18,313 nt of DNA from an uncultured Eubacteriales bacterium (GCA_905199135.1 CAJKFC010000032.1:1-18313), one strand, 5' to 3'; positions 7,365 through 14,559 are shown, counted from the first letter of the stretch. The notes: generated by a model from the sequence alone, not told the origin. Numbers and translations: made by a program.

Positions 7365-7396
7365 TATTTTTTCTACTCATAGCTAAAGCTTTTTGG

Positions 7397-7419
7397 AACT
7401 ACCGGCACTGCCGGTAGTT
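7397..7419. repeat. IS end hairpin (LE side)
   Basis: AACTACCGGC-act-GCCGGTAGTT, a 10-bp stem with 3-base loop, the counterpart of the hairpin at 6698-6718. On the tnpA strand it lies upstream of the gene. Confidence 0.8.
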
Positions 7420-7436
7420 TTCGTTACACAACTAAT

Positions 7437-7466
7437 AAAAGGACAGAGCAAATGCTCTGTCCTTTT
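7437..7466 (-). terminator. Terminator of the dppBCDF-type operon
   Basis: A 14-bp inverted repeat AAAAGGACAGAGCA / TGCTCTGTCCTTTT separated by two bases (the inner pairs form the loop). On the - strand it follows the last transporter gene by about 22 bases and ends in TTTTATT. The symmetric A and T runs make it likely bidirectional. Confidence 0.85.
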
Positions 7467-7488
7467 ATATAGTTCAAGAAATAAGATC

Positions 7489-8427
7489 TTAGAACAGGTG
7501 GCACATGACCTCGTGACCCGGAGCGATCTCTTTCATCTTCGGCTCTTCCTTGAAGCAAATATCCTTTGCATGGATGCAACGAGGAGCGAAGCGGCACATC
7601 GGCTTCGGATTGACGGGAGATGTGATTTCACCCTTAAGAACGATTCTCTCTTTCTTGGCACCGAGCTTCGGAATCGGAATAGCAGAGAGAAGGGCCTGTG
7701 TATAGGGGTGAGAGGGGTTGGCAAACAGCTCAACCGAAGGAGCCTTCTCAATGAGACGGCCGAGGTACATAACAGCGATATCATCCGAGAAGTAGTGAAC
7801 AACCGAAAGGTCGTGGGTGATAAAGATGTATGTGAGGCCAAGCTTCTCCTGGAGCTCCTGGAGGAGGTTCAAAATCTGAGCCTGAATCGAAACGTCAAGA
7901 GCGGAAACCGGCTCATCGCAGACGATGAACTTCGGGTTGAGAGCCAAAGCACGAGCGATACCGATACGCTGACGACGGCCACCGTCGAGCTCATGAGGAT
8001 AAGAGTTTGTAAGACGCTCAGCAAGACCGACAGTCTTCATCAGTTCCTGTGTATGAGCAAAAATCTCATCTTTGGAGTAGAGCTTGTGGAGCTTCATGGG
8101 CTCAGCGATAATTTCGGAAACGGACATACGGGGGTTAAGAGATGCATAGGGGTCCTGGAAAATGATCTGCATCTGACGGCGAAGATTACGCATTTCCTGC
8201 TTGTTCTGCTTTGTAACATTTACGCCGTTGAATATAACTTCACCGGATGTCGGCTCAAGGAGACGGAGAATTGCGCGTCCTGTTGTGGACTTACCGCAGC
8301 CCGACTCACCGACGACACCGAGTGTCTTGCCCTCTTCAATATTGAATGTAACATCATCCACAGCGTGGAGGAATCCCTTAGGAACCTTAAAATATTTTCT
8401 AAGGTCTTTTACTTCTAACAATGCCAT
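7489..8427 (-). CDS. dppF: Peptide ABC transporter ATP-binding protein (DppF/OppF type)
   Basis: One of the two ATPases that drive a family 5 peptide/nickel-type importer on the inner face of the membrane, 312 aa. Seen: Walker A GESGCGKS (40-47), Q-loop IIFQDPYASLNP, signature region 147-154, Walker B FIVCDEP (167-173), the SALDVSIQ D-loop, switch THDLSVV, and the C-terminal oligopeptide-transporter extension with Cys residues (MCRFAPRC, KDIC, MCHLF). The signature reads LDGGRRQR instead of LSGGQRQR; I recall the same variant in other clostridial DppF proteins, so it need not mean loss of function. The ATG directly follows the stop of dppD (TAAATG), with AAAGGATGGGG inside the dppD end as ribosome binding site. 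Last gene of the operon. Opp, App or Dpp cannot be told apart from the ATPase alone. Confidence 0.92.
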   Translation of the reverse strand: MALLEVKDLRKYFKVPKGFLHAVDDVTFNIEEGKTLGVVGESGCGKSTTGRAILRLLEPTSGEVIFNGVNVTKQNKQEMRNLRRQMQIIFQDPYASLNPRMSVSEIIAEPMKLHKLYSKDEIFAHTQELMKTVGLAERLTNSYPHELDGGRRQRIGIARALALNPKFIVCDEPVSALDVSIQAQILNLLQELQEKLGLTYIFITHDLSVVHYFSDDIAVMYLGRLIEKAPSVELFANPSHPYTQALLSAIPIPKLGAKKERIVLKGEITSPVNPKPMCRFAPRCIHAKDICFKEEPKMKEIAPGHEVMCHLF

Positions 8428-9432
8428 TTATTTACCCCATCCTTTCAGCTTAAAGTTTTTGTCCTGGTATGCCAAGCAAGCGGCGTAGTGAGTATCGCTG
8501 TACTTGACAAGTGCCGGACGCTCTGTCTTGCACTGCTCTGTTGCGTATACGCAACGAGGAGCAAATGCGCATCCCTTGGGAAGCTGTGTCGGGTCAGGCA
8601 TAAGACCAGGAATCGGCTTGAGCTTCTGCTCTCTGTTGTCGACATCGGGCAGCGAGTTGAAGAGACCCTCTGTGTACGGATGCATTGTGTTGTTAAATAC
8701 ATCTTCCAAAGTACCCTTTTCAACGATACGGCCTGCGTACATGATGGAAACCTCATCACAAACTTCGGCAACGATACCGAGGTCATGAGTAATCATGATT
8801 GTAGATGTCTTATATTTCTCTTTAAGCTGCTTCATGATCTCGAGGATCTGAGCCTGAATTGTAACATCGAGAGCTGTTGTCGGCTCGTCGGCGATGAGGA
8901 GCTTGGGAGAACATGCAAGAGCGATAGCGATAACAACACGCTGCTTCATACCGCCGGAGAACTGGTGGGGATAATCAGAATGTCTCTCACCGGGAATACC
9001 GACGACCTCGAGCATCTCTTTAGCTTTGTTCAAAGCCTCATCTTTCTTGAGATCCTTGTTGTGAATTGCGATAACCTCAGCGATCTGATCGCCGACTGTA
9101 AGAACGGGGTTCAAAGATGTCATAGGATCCTGGAAGATCATCGAAACATCGTTGCCGCGGATATCCTGCATTTCTTTCTCTGTAAGAGCAAAAAGGTCTT
9201 TGCCGTTCAGAGTGATGCTGCCGGATTTGATTTTTCCTGGAGGATCGGGAACCAGTCTAAGGATAGAAAGAGCTGTTGTTGTCTTGCCGCAGCCTGTCTC
9301 ACCAACGAGACCCATTGTTTTGCCTTCAGCAAGCTGAATGTCGATGCCGTTAACTGCTTCGACAACGCCTTCGTCTGTTTCGTAGTGAACGACGAGGTCT
9401 TTCATATCGAGCATAATATTCTTGTTTTCCAT
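8428..9432 (-). CDS. dppD: Peptide ABC transporter ATP-binding protein (DppD/OppD type)
   Basis: Second ATPase of the importer, 334 aa. Seen: Walker A GETGCGKT (44-51), Q-loop MIFQDPMTSLNP, canonical signature FSGGMKQR (158-165), Walker B LLIADEP (178-184), TTALDVTIQ and the switch ITHDLGIVAEVCD, then the C-terminal family extension with CAFAPRCVYATEQC and the peptide-transporter PTQLPKGC segment. In the family DppD pairs with DppF as a heterodimer. AAGGAGAAG precedes the ATG and overlaps the dppC stop, with 15 bp between the genes, so translation is likely coupled. Confidence 0.93.
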   Translation of the reverse strand: MENKNIMLDMKDLVVHYETDEGVVEAVNGIDIQLAEGKTMGLVGETGCGKTTTALSILRLVPDPPGKIKSGSITLNGKDLFALTEKEMQDIRGNDVSMIFQDPMTSLNPVLTVGDQIAEVIAIHNKDLKKDEALNKAKEMLEVVGIPGERHSDYPHQFSGGMKQRVVIAIALACSPKLLIADEPTTALDVTIQAQILEIMKQLKEKYKTSTIMITHDLGIVAEVCDEVSIMYAGRIVEKGTLEDVFNNTMHPYTEGLFNSLPDVDNREQKLKPIPGLMPDPTQLPKGCAFAPRCVYATEQCKTERPALVKYSDTHYAACLAYQDKNFKLKGWGK

Positions 9433-9447
9433 ACTGTTTTCTTCTCC

Positions 9448-10326
9448 TTATCTCTTAAGTTTGGGGTCAAGAGCATCACGAAGACCGTCGCCCAGAAGGT
9501 TAAATGCGAGGATTGTGATCATGATAGCAAGACCGGGGAACAGTGTGATGTGCTGAGCATCACGAAGGTACATACGGCCGGAGGAAAGCATCGAGCCCCA
9601 TTCGGGTGACGGCGGCTTAACACCGAGGCCGATAAACGAAAGAGAAGCTGTCGACAGGATACATGTAGCAACACGAAGTGTCGACTGAACGATAACAGGG
9701 GAGAGACAGTTGGGGATGATGTGAGTTGTAATGATGTGGGCATCCTTAGCGCCGATAGCGCGGGCTGCCTCAACGAACTCCTGGTCCTTAACTGTCAGAA
9801 CCTGTGCACGAAGTGTACGGGAGAAGGACGGAATTGAAGAAATCGAAAGTGCGATCATAAGGTTTGGAATTGAGGTACCCAGAGCAGCAACCAGCGTAAT
9901 AGCCAGCAGGATCTGAGGAATAGCCATAAATACATCGAGCACACGCATGATAAGCATATCGATGTTTCCGCCGTAGAAGCCTGCCATGGAGCCGAGTGTC
10001 ATACCGAACACAAGAGCTATTGTAGTAGCTGCGAAGCCGACGGCAAGAGAGATTCTCGAACCGTGAACGAGACGGGCGAACATGTCACGGCCGAACTCGT
10101 CTGTGCCGAGCCAGTGCTCTGCCGAGGGTCCCTGGAGACGATCTTTAACATTCTGCTGAATTGCCTCTGTCTCATAGTCGGCAATCAGATCTGCAAATGC
10201 TGCTGTCAAAAGAAGACCGGCAACTATAATAAGACCAAGGATAGCCATGCGGTTTTTGAGAAGGCGGTGCCAAACATCGCCCCACTGGCTACGCTTTTTT
10301 ACCTTTACATTGTTATTAGCTTCCAT
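9448..10326 (-). CDS. dppC: Peptide ABC transporter permease (DppC type)
   Basis: Integral membrane permease, 292 aa, one half of the importer channel. Seen: a cytoplasmic N-terminus, a first membrane helix (about residues 26-48, MAILGLIIVAGLLLTAAFAD), the family OppC N-terminal region with HWLGTDEFGRDMFARLVHGS, five further hydrophobic segments, and the ATPase-coupling loop EFVEAARAIGAKDAHII, the EAA motif. The end FNLLGDGLRDALDPKLKR is typical of DppC/OppC. GGAGGG lies 9 bases before the ATG; the gene follows dppB by 23 bp. Confidence 0.93.
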   Translation of the reverse strand: MEANNNVKVKKRSQWGDVWHRLLKNRMAILGLIIVAGLLLTAAFADLIADYETEAIQQNVKDRLQGPSAEHWLGTDEFGRDMFARLVHGSRISLAVGFAATTIALVFGMTLGSMAGFYGGNIDMLIMRVLDVFMAIPQILLAITLVAALGTSIPNLMIALSISSIPSFSRTLRAQVLTVKDQEFVEAARAIGAKDAHIITTHIIPNCLSPVIVQSTLRVATCILSTASLSFIGLGVKPPSPEWGSMLSSGRMYLRDAQHITLFPGLAIMITILAFNLLGDGLRDALDPKLKR

Positions 10327-10349
10327 TGTTTAATTACCCTCCTTAGTTA

Positions 10350-11276
10350 TTATTTGTACTCAGCCTTAATACGAGGATCGATGAAGCCGTAGAGAACATC
10401 GACTGCCAGGTTGATAACGCTGAAGCAAATAGTTGTTGTGATAAGACATCCGAGAACCATCGGAGAGTCTTTCTGCTTGATACCGTCAACGAGGAGACGG
10501 CCGACACCCGGGAGGGAGAAAACTGTCTCTGTAAGAACGGAGCCGCCGAGCATACCGCCGACCTGCATACCGACGATTGTGATAACGGGGATGAGGGCGT
10601 TACGGAGAGCGTGCTTACGGATGATAACACCGTTGCTGACGCCCTTTGCCTTAGCTGTTCTTATGTAGTCGGAACGAATGACATCGAGCATGGAAGAACG
10701 AGTCATACGGGTTACGATAGCTGCCGAAGATGTACCCAGAGAGATCGAGGGAAGAACGAAGGACTTCCAGGATCCGACACCGCCGGAGGGGAACCAGCCG
10801 AGCTGCAGAGAGAATGTGAGAATGAGAAGGAGTCCGAGCCAGAAGGAAGGCATCGAAACACCGAGAAGAGCAACGACCATGCAGACGTTATCGATGATGG
10901 AGTACTGCTTTGTGGCCGAAACGATACCGATTGGGATAGCGATCATAATGGCAACCAACATACCCCAGAATGTCAGTGTCATTGTTGTCGGGAAGGCTGT
11001 GATAATTTCCGTTGCAACATCACGACCCTTGGCGTAGGATTCACCCATATCGCCTCTAACGAGCTTTGACATATACATCAGATACTGAACGATAACCGGT
11101 CTATCCAAACCGAGTTCCTTACGGACTTCCTCGATAGCTTCTTCCGTAGCTTCAACGCCGAGGATGATGGCAACAGGATCGCCCGGAGTGAAGGAGAGGA
11201 TGAAGTAAACCAAGAAAGTAACACCGATGATGATTGGGATAAGCATTAACAATCTTTTGAGAATAAACTTGTACAT
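10350..11276 (-). CDS. dppB: Peptide ABC transporter permease (DppB type), first gene of the operon
   Basis: Integral membrane permease, 308 aa, partner of the DppC-type protein. Seen: MYKFILKRLLMLIPIIIGVT first helix, the SFTPGDPV loop, RGDMGESY, the EAA-like coupling loop SDYIRTAKAKGVSNGVIIRKHALRNALIPVI (ending in the family ALRNALIP), VLTETVFSLPGVGRLLVDGI and DVLYGFIDPRIK at the end. All are standard for DppB/OppB/NikB. GGAGG is 4 bases before the ATG. The operon has no binding-protein gene next to it, and the upstream neighbour on the same strand is an unrelated redox protein; the lipoprotein at the left edge of the window may serve it. An extended -10 promoter lies about 75 bp upstream of the start. 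Confidence 0.93.
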   Translation of the reverse strand: MYKFILKRLLMLIPIIIGVTFLVYFILSFTPGDPVAIILGVEATEEAIEEVRKELGLDRPVIVQYLMYMSKLVRGDMGESYAKGRDVATEIITAFPTTMTLTFWGMLVAIMIAIPIGIVSATKQYSIIDNVCMVVALLGVSMPSFWLGLLLILTFSLQLGWFPSGGVGSWKSFVLPSISLGTSSAAIVTRMTRSSMLDVIRSDYIRTAKAKGVSNGVIIRKHALRNALIPVITIVGMQVGGMLGGSVLTETVFSLPGVGRLLVDGIKQKDSPMVLGCLITTTICFSVINLAVDVLYGFIDPRIKAEYK

Positions 11277-11336
11277 ACGACCTCCATTAAAATGATTGAA
11301 ATTCTCATTTACAGTGTTCTGGGGGCACTGAAATGG

Positions 11337-11355
11337 TACTTTTATTGTAAAAGTA
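11337..11355. promoter_or_regulatory. Inverted repeat over the dpp operon promoter, candidate operator
   Basis: TACTTTTA-ttg-TAAAAGTA, perfect 8-bp arms. It covers part of the -10 and the expected transcription start of the transporter operon, the usual place for a repressor site. The regulator is unknown, and no copy was noticed elsewhere in the window. Confidence 0.5.
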
Positions 11356-11360
11356 TATCA
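11352..11360 (-). promoter_or_regulatory. Extended -10 promoter of the dppBCDF-type operon
   Basis: On the - strand TGATATACT is a TGnTATAAT-type extended -10 element. The -35 is weak (TATTCA with 17-bp spacing matches 3 of 6), which the extended -10 could offset. Start of transcription is expected near 11345, giving a leader of roughly 70 bases. Confidence 0.55.
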
Positions 11361-11471
11361 CGATTTACGCAATATGAATAGTATGTAAAATACCAAAAAA
11401 ATTGTCGATTTTTTTGTGCACTACACCTAAAGTTTTTAAAAATCGCCCATATAGGGTAACAAAAAAGCCAT

Positions 11472-11870
11472 TTAGTCGTCAAAAATAGAACTCAGAAGCT
11501 CTAAAGTTTTTTCTACTACATAAAAGCATCTGACATCTTCCCTCTTGTGCTGAGGCTTCAAGACCTCGCAGTCTGTGCAGCCGAACTCACTTTTGAAGAT
11601 GCCCATAAACTGTTTCATCTTGTCTCTCTGGACTTCGCTTCCGTGCACATTTCCGCTGCCGTATTTCAGCCCGATTGCGGCCAAAGCTCCCGCAGCAGCT
11701 CCGCAGAGGTCTCCCACTCCGCAGCCGCCCGAAAAGCTGCCGACAGCCTTCACAACGCTTTCGTCCAGCTCTATACCGAATTCGGCACAGGCGCTTTTGA
11801 GAACAGTTTCGGCACAGCTGTTGTCCTTGTTGATGTAAAAGTCAAAAGCCGTGTCTTTTATGTCGTTCAA
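11472..11870 (-). CDS. C_GCAxxG_C_C family redox-active protein
   Basis: Small cysteine-rich protein, 132 aa, of the C_GCAxxG_C_C family (known for a conserved Cys/Gly pattern and presumed redox or metal-linked role in anaerobes). Seen: NSCAETVL with Cys19, Cys28, SGGCGVGD with Cys50, the signature CGAAAG with Cys56, then GCTDC with Cys98 and Cys101, and Cys115 near the end. No signal peptide or membrane segment, so cytoplasmic. The start is TTG at 11870-11868; it is chosen because GGAGGG lies 7 bases upstream and no ATG is nearby in frame. It stands alone, diverging from the yaaO-type gene, with its own promoter. Biochemical function is not known for the family. Confidence 0.85.
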   Translation of the reverse strand: MNDIKDTAFDFYINKDNSCAETVLKSACAEFGIELDESVVKAVGSFSGGCGVGDLCGAAAGALAAIGLKYGSGNVHGSEVQRDKMKQFMGIFKSEFGCTDCEVLKPQHKREDVRCFYVVEKTLELLSSIFDD

Positions 11871-11968
11871 TCCTCTTCCCTCCTTTGTCTAAAAATATGT
11901 ACGAAAAGGCTCAATTATTACCAACACAGAGATAAGCAAAAACTCATTCTATTGCGTTGTTTGTATAT

Positions 11969-11997
11969 ATTTTATCACACCTTTTGAAATATTTCAA
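11969..11997 (-). promoter_or_regulatory. Promoter of the C_GCAxxG_C_C gene
   Basis: On the - strand TTGAAA (11997-11992), 17-bp spacer, TAAAAT (11974-11969), with TG one base before the -10. The -35 lies inside a perfect 14-bp palindrome TTGAAATATTTCAA (11984-11997). The leader would be about 90 bases. Confidence 0.65.
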
Positions 11998-12010
11998 TAA
12001 AAATTATGCT

Positions 12011-12038
12011 TGAACGACAAAAAATTTATGTTATAATA
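12011..12038 (+). promoter_or_regulatory. Promoter of the yaaO-darA-holB-ricT-trmL operon
   Basis: TTGAAC (12011-12016), 16-bp spacer, TATAAT (12033-12038) with TG at the extended -10 position (TGTTATAAT). Near consensus, so probably strong and vegetative. It is back-to-back with the promoter of the divergent gene, 13 bp between the two -35 boxes. Confidence 0.8.
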
Positions 12039-12077
12039 TTATCAAGACAAAATCATAGGGCAAAGGGTAAGCATTTT

Positions 12078-13427
12078 ATGGATTATACATTATATAATAA
12101 ACTGACAAAAATCTCTCAAAACGGCAGACGCCGTTTTCACATGCCCGGACACAAGGGAAAACCCATGGGCACCCTTCTGGACGGCGCTTTTTCGATAGAC
12201 CTGACTGAAATTCCAAGCACCGGTAACCTCAACAGCGATGAATACGACATCATAAAGGAAGCCGAGATAAAGACCGCCCTTTACTACGGCGCCGAAGCCT
12301 GCGTCTTTCTGACCTGCGGAGCCACTCAGGGCATAAAGGCTGCCCTGGCTCTCATGTGCGGCGAAAGCGGCGAGTTTCTGTGCGACCGCAACACCCACCG
12401 TTCGGTGACCGACGCATCGGTGCTTTTGAATCTCACACCCAGATACATATCGCCCCGCTTTGACGCCGAAATGGGAATAACCAAGGATTTTGACATGGTT
12501 GAACTTGCCGAAACCCTCGATAAAAACCCAAACATCAAAACCTTTATCGTAACCTCTCCCACCTATTACGGCTACTGCCACGACATAGCCTCCATCTGTT
12601 CGGTGTGCTCCGCAAGAGGGGTAAAAGTGATAGTGGACGGAGCTCACGGCGCCCATCTGAAGGCTTTTTCGGTAAAAGATCCGGTGAGCGAAGGGGCCGA
12701 CGCCGTTATTTTTTCGGCTCACAAGACCCTCTGCACCCTTACTCAGGGGGCGTATCTGCTTTTAAAAGACAAAACTTTGCAGTCACAGGCCAGAGAGTTG
12801 ACCTTTCTCTTCGGCACAAGCTCCCCCTCCTACCCCATAATGGCGTCTTTAGACATGGGCAGAGAGACGGCCGAAAAGCTGGGCGCAGAGAGAGCCGAAA
12901 GCCTTATAAACACCGTCAGTGAGGTACGCCGCAGGCTTTCATCTGTGGGCTACCGCTGTGATTTTCTCGGAGACCCCATGAGAATCACGGTGAACATCGG
13001 AGTTTTTAACACATCGGGAGAAAAGCTCTCGGATCTTTTCAGGGAGCACGGCATCGAGCCCGAAATGCAGGACGACAGAAATGTGGTTTTTATCGCCGCT
13101 TTTGCCGACAGCGAAGAGGATTTGCTCTATATTGCAAAGGCAGGTGAAAAAATTGCCCAAAGCCTTGAAAAATCTCCCCGTCCTCCCCTTTGCGCCCTTC
13201 CTCCCCTTCTCGAAAGAGTCATGCCGCCCCGCAAGGCGTTTTTTGCCGAAAAAAGGCGTATTCCTCTCAAAAACGCCGTGGGAGAGGTGCTGGCCGAAAG
13301 CCTTTACATCTATCCTCCGGGGGTTCCCATAGGAGGCATGGGAGAAATTATAGATAAAAAATTACTTGAATATTTGCATGAGATAAGCTATAATATTGAT
13401 AAGGAAATCAAAATCGTTTCCCATTGA
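12078..13427 (+). CDS. yaaO: Orn/Lys/Arg decarboxylase family PLP enzyme (YaaO type)
   Basis: Fold-type I PLP enzyme of the ornithine/lysine/arginine decarboxylase group, 449 aa, a presumed amino-acid decarboxylase of the cytoplasm. Seen: RRRFHMPGHKG near residues 18-27, LTCGATQGIKAAL, CDRNTHRS, TSPTYYG, VDGAHGAH with the cofactor-binding Asp187, and SAHKT with Lys216 as Schiff-base lysine; the C-terminal decarboxylase domain ends with YPPGVPIGGMGEII. The ATG at 12078 is chosen because the frame's earlier ATG at 12006 lies upstream of the promoter at 12011-12038, so it cannot be on that transcript; AAAGGG lies 10 bases before 12078. In Bacillus yaaO precedes tmk and yaaQ; here tmk is missing and darA follows after 63 bp. 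Substrate (arginine, lysine or ornithine) cannot be read from sequence. Confidence 0.88.
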   Translation: MDYTLYNKLTKISQNGRRRFHMPGHKGKPMGTLLDGAFSIDLTEIPSTGNLNSDEYDIIKEAEIKTALYYGAEACVFLTCGATQGIKAALALMCGESGEFLCDRNTHRSVTDASVLLNLTPRYISPRFDAEMGITKDFDMVELAETLDKNPNIKTFIVTSPTYYGYCHDIASICSVCSARGVKVIVDGAHGAHLKAFSVKDPVSEGADAVIFSAHKTLCTLTQGAYLLLKDKTLQSQARELTFLFGTSSPSYPIMASLDMGRETAEKLGAERAESLINTVSEVRRRLSSVGYRCDFLGDPMRITVNIGVFNTSGEKLSDLFREHGIEPEMQDDRNVVFIAAFADSEEDLLYIAKAGEKIAQSLEKSPRPPLCALPPLLERVMPPRKAFFAEKRRIPLKNAVGEVLAESLYIYPPGVPIGGMGEIIDKKLLEYLHEISYNIDKEIKIVSH

Positions 13428-13490
13428 TTCAAAATCGGGGCTCTGCCCTTTAAACATACCGAGTGCTCAGGCACGAAAGGAGGTTTCATT

Positions 13491-13820
13491 ATGAAAATGA
13501 AAATGATTATTGCCATTCTCAACGCTGACGATGCCCCCACCGTCATGCAGAATCTCATCAAGGCCGGCTATCACATCACAAAGCTGGCTACCACAGGCGG
13601 CTTTCTCCGCGCAGGCAACACAACAGTTCTCATAGGTGTCGAGGAAAACAAGGTACAGGATGTTCTCGACATTATAGCAAAATATTCCAAGAGCCGTACC
13701 CAGATCATACCGACCTCTGCCGAGGCAGGCATGAACTTCTACCCCGCAATGCCCGTCGAAGTCAGAGTAGGCGGAGCTACGGTATTTGTAGTCGATGTCG
13801 ACAGATTTGAGAAAATGTAA
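13491..13820 (+). CDS. darA: Cyclic-di-AMP receptor, PII-like (DarA/YaaQ)
   Basis: Small PII-like signal protein, 109 aa, which as a trimer binds cyclic di-AMP; its downstream targets are not settled in the literature I know. Seen: MKMIIAILNADDAPTVMQNL, the GYHITKLATTGGFLRAGNTT segment that carries ligand contacts in the family, LIGVEENKVQDVLDII, and the end VGGATVFVVDVDRFEKM. Length and pattern match YaaQ/DarA over the full protein. AGGAGG lies 7 bases before the ATG. Its last 26 bases overlap the start of holB in another frame, as expected for tight coupling. Placement before holB matches the Bacillus yaaQ-yaaR-holB order. Confidence 0.93.
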   Translation: MKMKMIIAILNADDAPTVMQNLIKAGYHITKLATTGGFLRAGNTTVLIGVEENKVQDVLDIIAKYSKSRTQIIPTSAEAGMNFYPAMPVEVRVGGATVFVVDVDRFEKM

Positions 13821-14556
13821 CCCATCGAGGCTGCCCCAGGCTCTCATCGTAGAAGGAGGCGGCAGCGAAAGCCGAAGGAATTTTGCCCAAAGGCTCGTTA
13901 TGAATACATTTTGCGTCACAGGTGCTGCATGCGGCACCTGTGATCAGTGTGTAAAAATAAAGGCAGGGTCTCACCCTGACTTTTTCTATATCGGCGACGA
14001 CGCCTTAAAGGTGGACAGGGCCAGGGAGATAATAAGGCAGGCATCCCAGAAGCCGTCGGAAGCCGAATGTCAGATTTTTGTGATAGACAATGCAGACAAT
14101 ATGCGCCCCGAAGCCCAGAATGCCCTTTTGAAGGTCATAGAAGAGCCCCAGAGCGCCTGTTTTGTATTTTTGTGCCTGTCCAGGCTGTCCCTTTTGCCGA
14201 CGGTGCGCTCCCGCTGCGCCGTGTATTCCCTCCGCGCCGAGGAGGCTGAGGAAAACCCCGAGATCGCCGAGATGTGCTCGGCATTTCCCGCGGCAATGTG
14301 TGACGAGCACGCCCTCATAATGTTCTTTTCCAAGGCGGCCGACCTGAAAAGACAGGATTTCGCCGTCTTTCTTTTATGTTGCAAAAAAGAAGTACACCGT
14401 CTTTTGCTCAAGGGCGAAAACACCGATGTGCTTTTGAAAATATACGATCTCATCTGCTCTTTTGAGGACGATTTGCAGTACAACCCCAATCTTTTTGCCC
14501 TGTGCTGCACCCTCTCGGGTCAGATGTGGGAAATTTTGAAAAAACAGAAAGGTTAA
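13795..14556 (+). CDS. holB: DNA polymerase III delta' subunit (HolB), short form
   Basis: Clamp-loader subunit of the replicative polymerase, 253 aa, shorter than the usual 300-plus. Seen: PQALIVEGGG, a zinc-type cluster Cys40, Cys46, Cys49, Cys52 (ACGTCDQC), HPDFFYIG, the Walker B-like FVIDNADNMRPEAQNALLKV with IEEP following, and the SRC motif (139-141, LPTVRSRC) that carries the arginine finger. The P-loop is degenerate (GGGSESR instead of GxxGxGKT), in line with delta' not hydrolysing ATP. The start is uncertain: ATG 13795 overlaps darA and has no clear ribosome binding site; TTG 13807 is an alternative. Translation is probably coupled to darA. ricT follows 3 bp later. Confidence 0.88.
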   Translation: MSTDLRKCNPSRLPQALIVEGGGSESRRNFAQRLVMNTFCVTGAACGTCDQCVKIKAGSHPDFFYIGDDALKVDRAREIIRQASQKPSEAECQIFVIDNADNMRPEAQNALLKVIEEPQSACFVFLCLSRLSLLPTVRSRCAVYSLRAEEAEENPEIAEMCSAFPAAMCDEHALIMFFSKAADLKRQDFAVFLLCCKKEVHRLLLKGENTDVLLKIYDLICSFEDDLQYNPNLFALCCTLSGQMWEILKKQKG

Positions 14557-14559
14557 TAT

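Larger units (their letters stand above)
6698..7419 (-). mobile_element. IS200-like insertion sequence (single tnpA, no tnpB)
   Basis: About 720 bp bounded by two near-identical hairpins, ACTACCGGC-cgt-GCCGGTAGT at the left and ACTACCGGC-act-GCCGGTAGT at the right, which are the subterminal palindromes that Y1 transposases of the IS200/IS605 family bind. It carries one gene, a tnpA on the - strand, and no tnpB. Because tnpA reads leftward, the right hairpin is its left end (LE) and the left hairpin its right end (RE). Family members make no target duplication; the exact cleavage points, a few bases outside the hairpins, cannot be fixed by eye. It lies between the allB stop and the terminator of the transporter operon, so it interrupts no recognisable gene. 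Confidence 0.85.

Noticed and set aside
11395..11415. A-run and T-run inverted repeat (AAAAAAAT-tgtcg-ATTTTTTT)
   Set aside because: All-AT stem with no GC core, so not a convincing terminator; more likely just AT-rich intergenic DNA.
11445..11457. CCCATATAGGG hairpin after the C_GCAxxG_C_C gene
   Set aside because: Very short stem followed only by CGATTTTT on the - strand; too weak to call a terminator.
6257..11783. Apparent shortage of GAATTC (two sites seen by eye, 6257-6262 and 11778-11783; no CAATTG noticed)
   Set aside because: Only about five would be expected in a window of this size, and a count by eye is unreliable, so it says nothing about the specificity of the R-M system.
12006..12077. 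Earlier ATG giving a 24-residue extension of the YaaO-type protein
   Set aside because: The near-consensus promoter at 12011-12038 lies downstream of this ATG, so the transcript would not contain it; family homology begins at the ATG at 12078.
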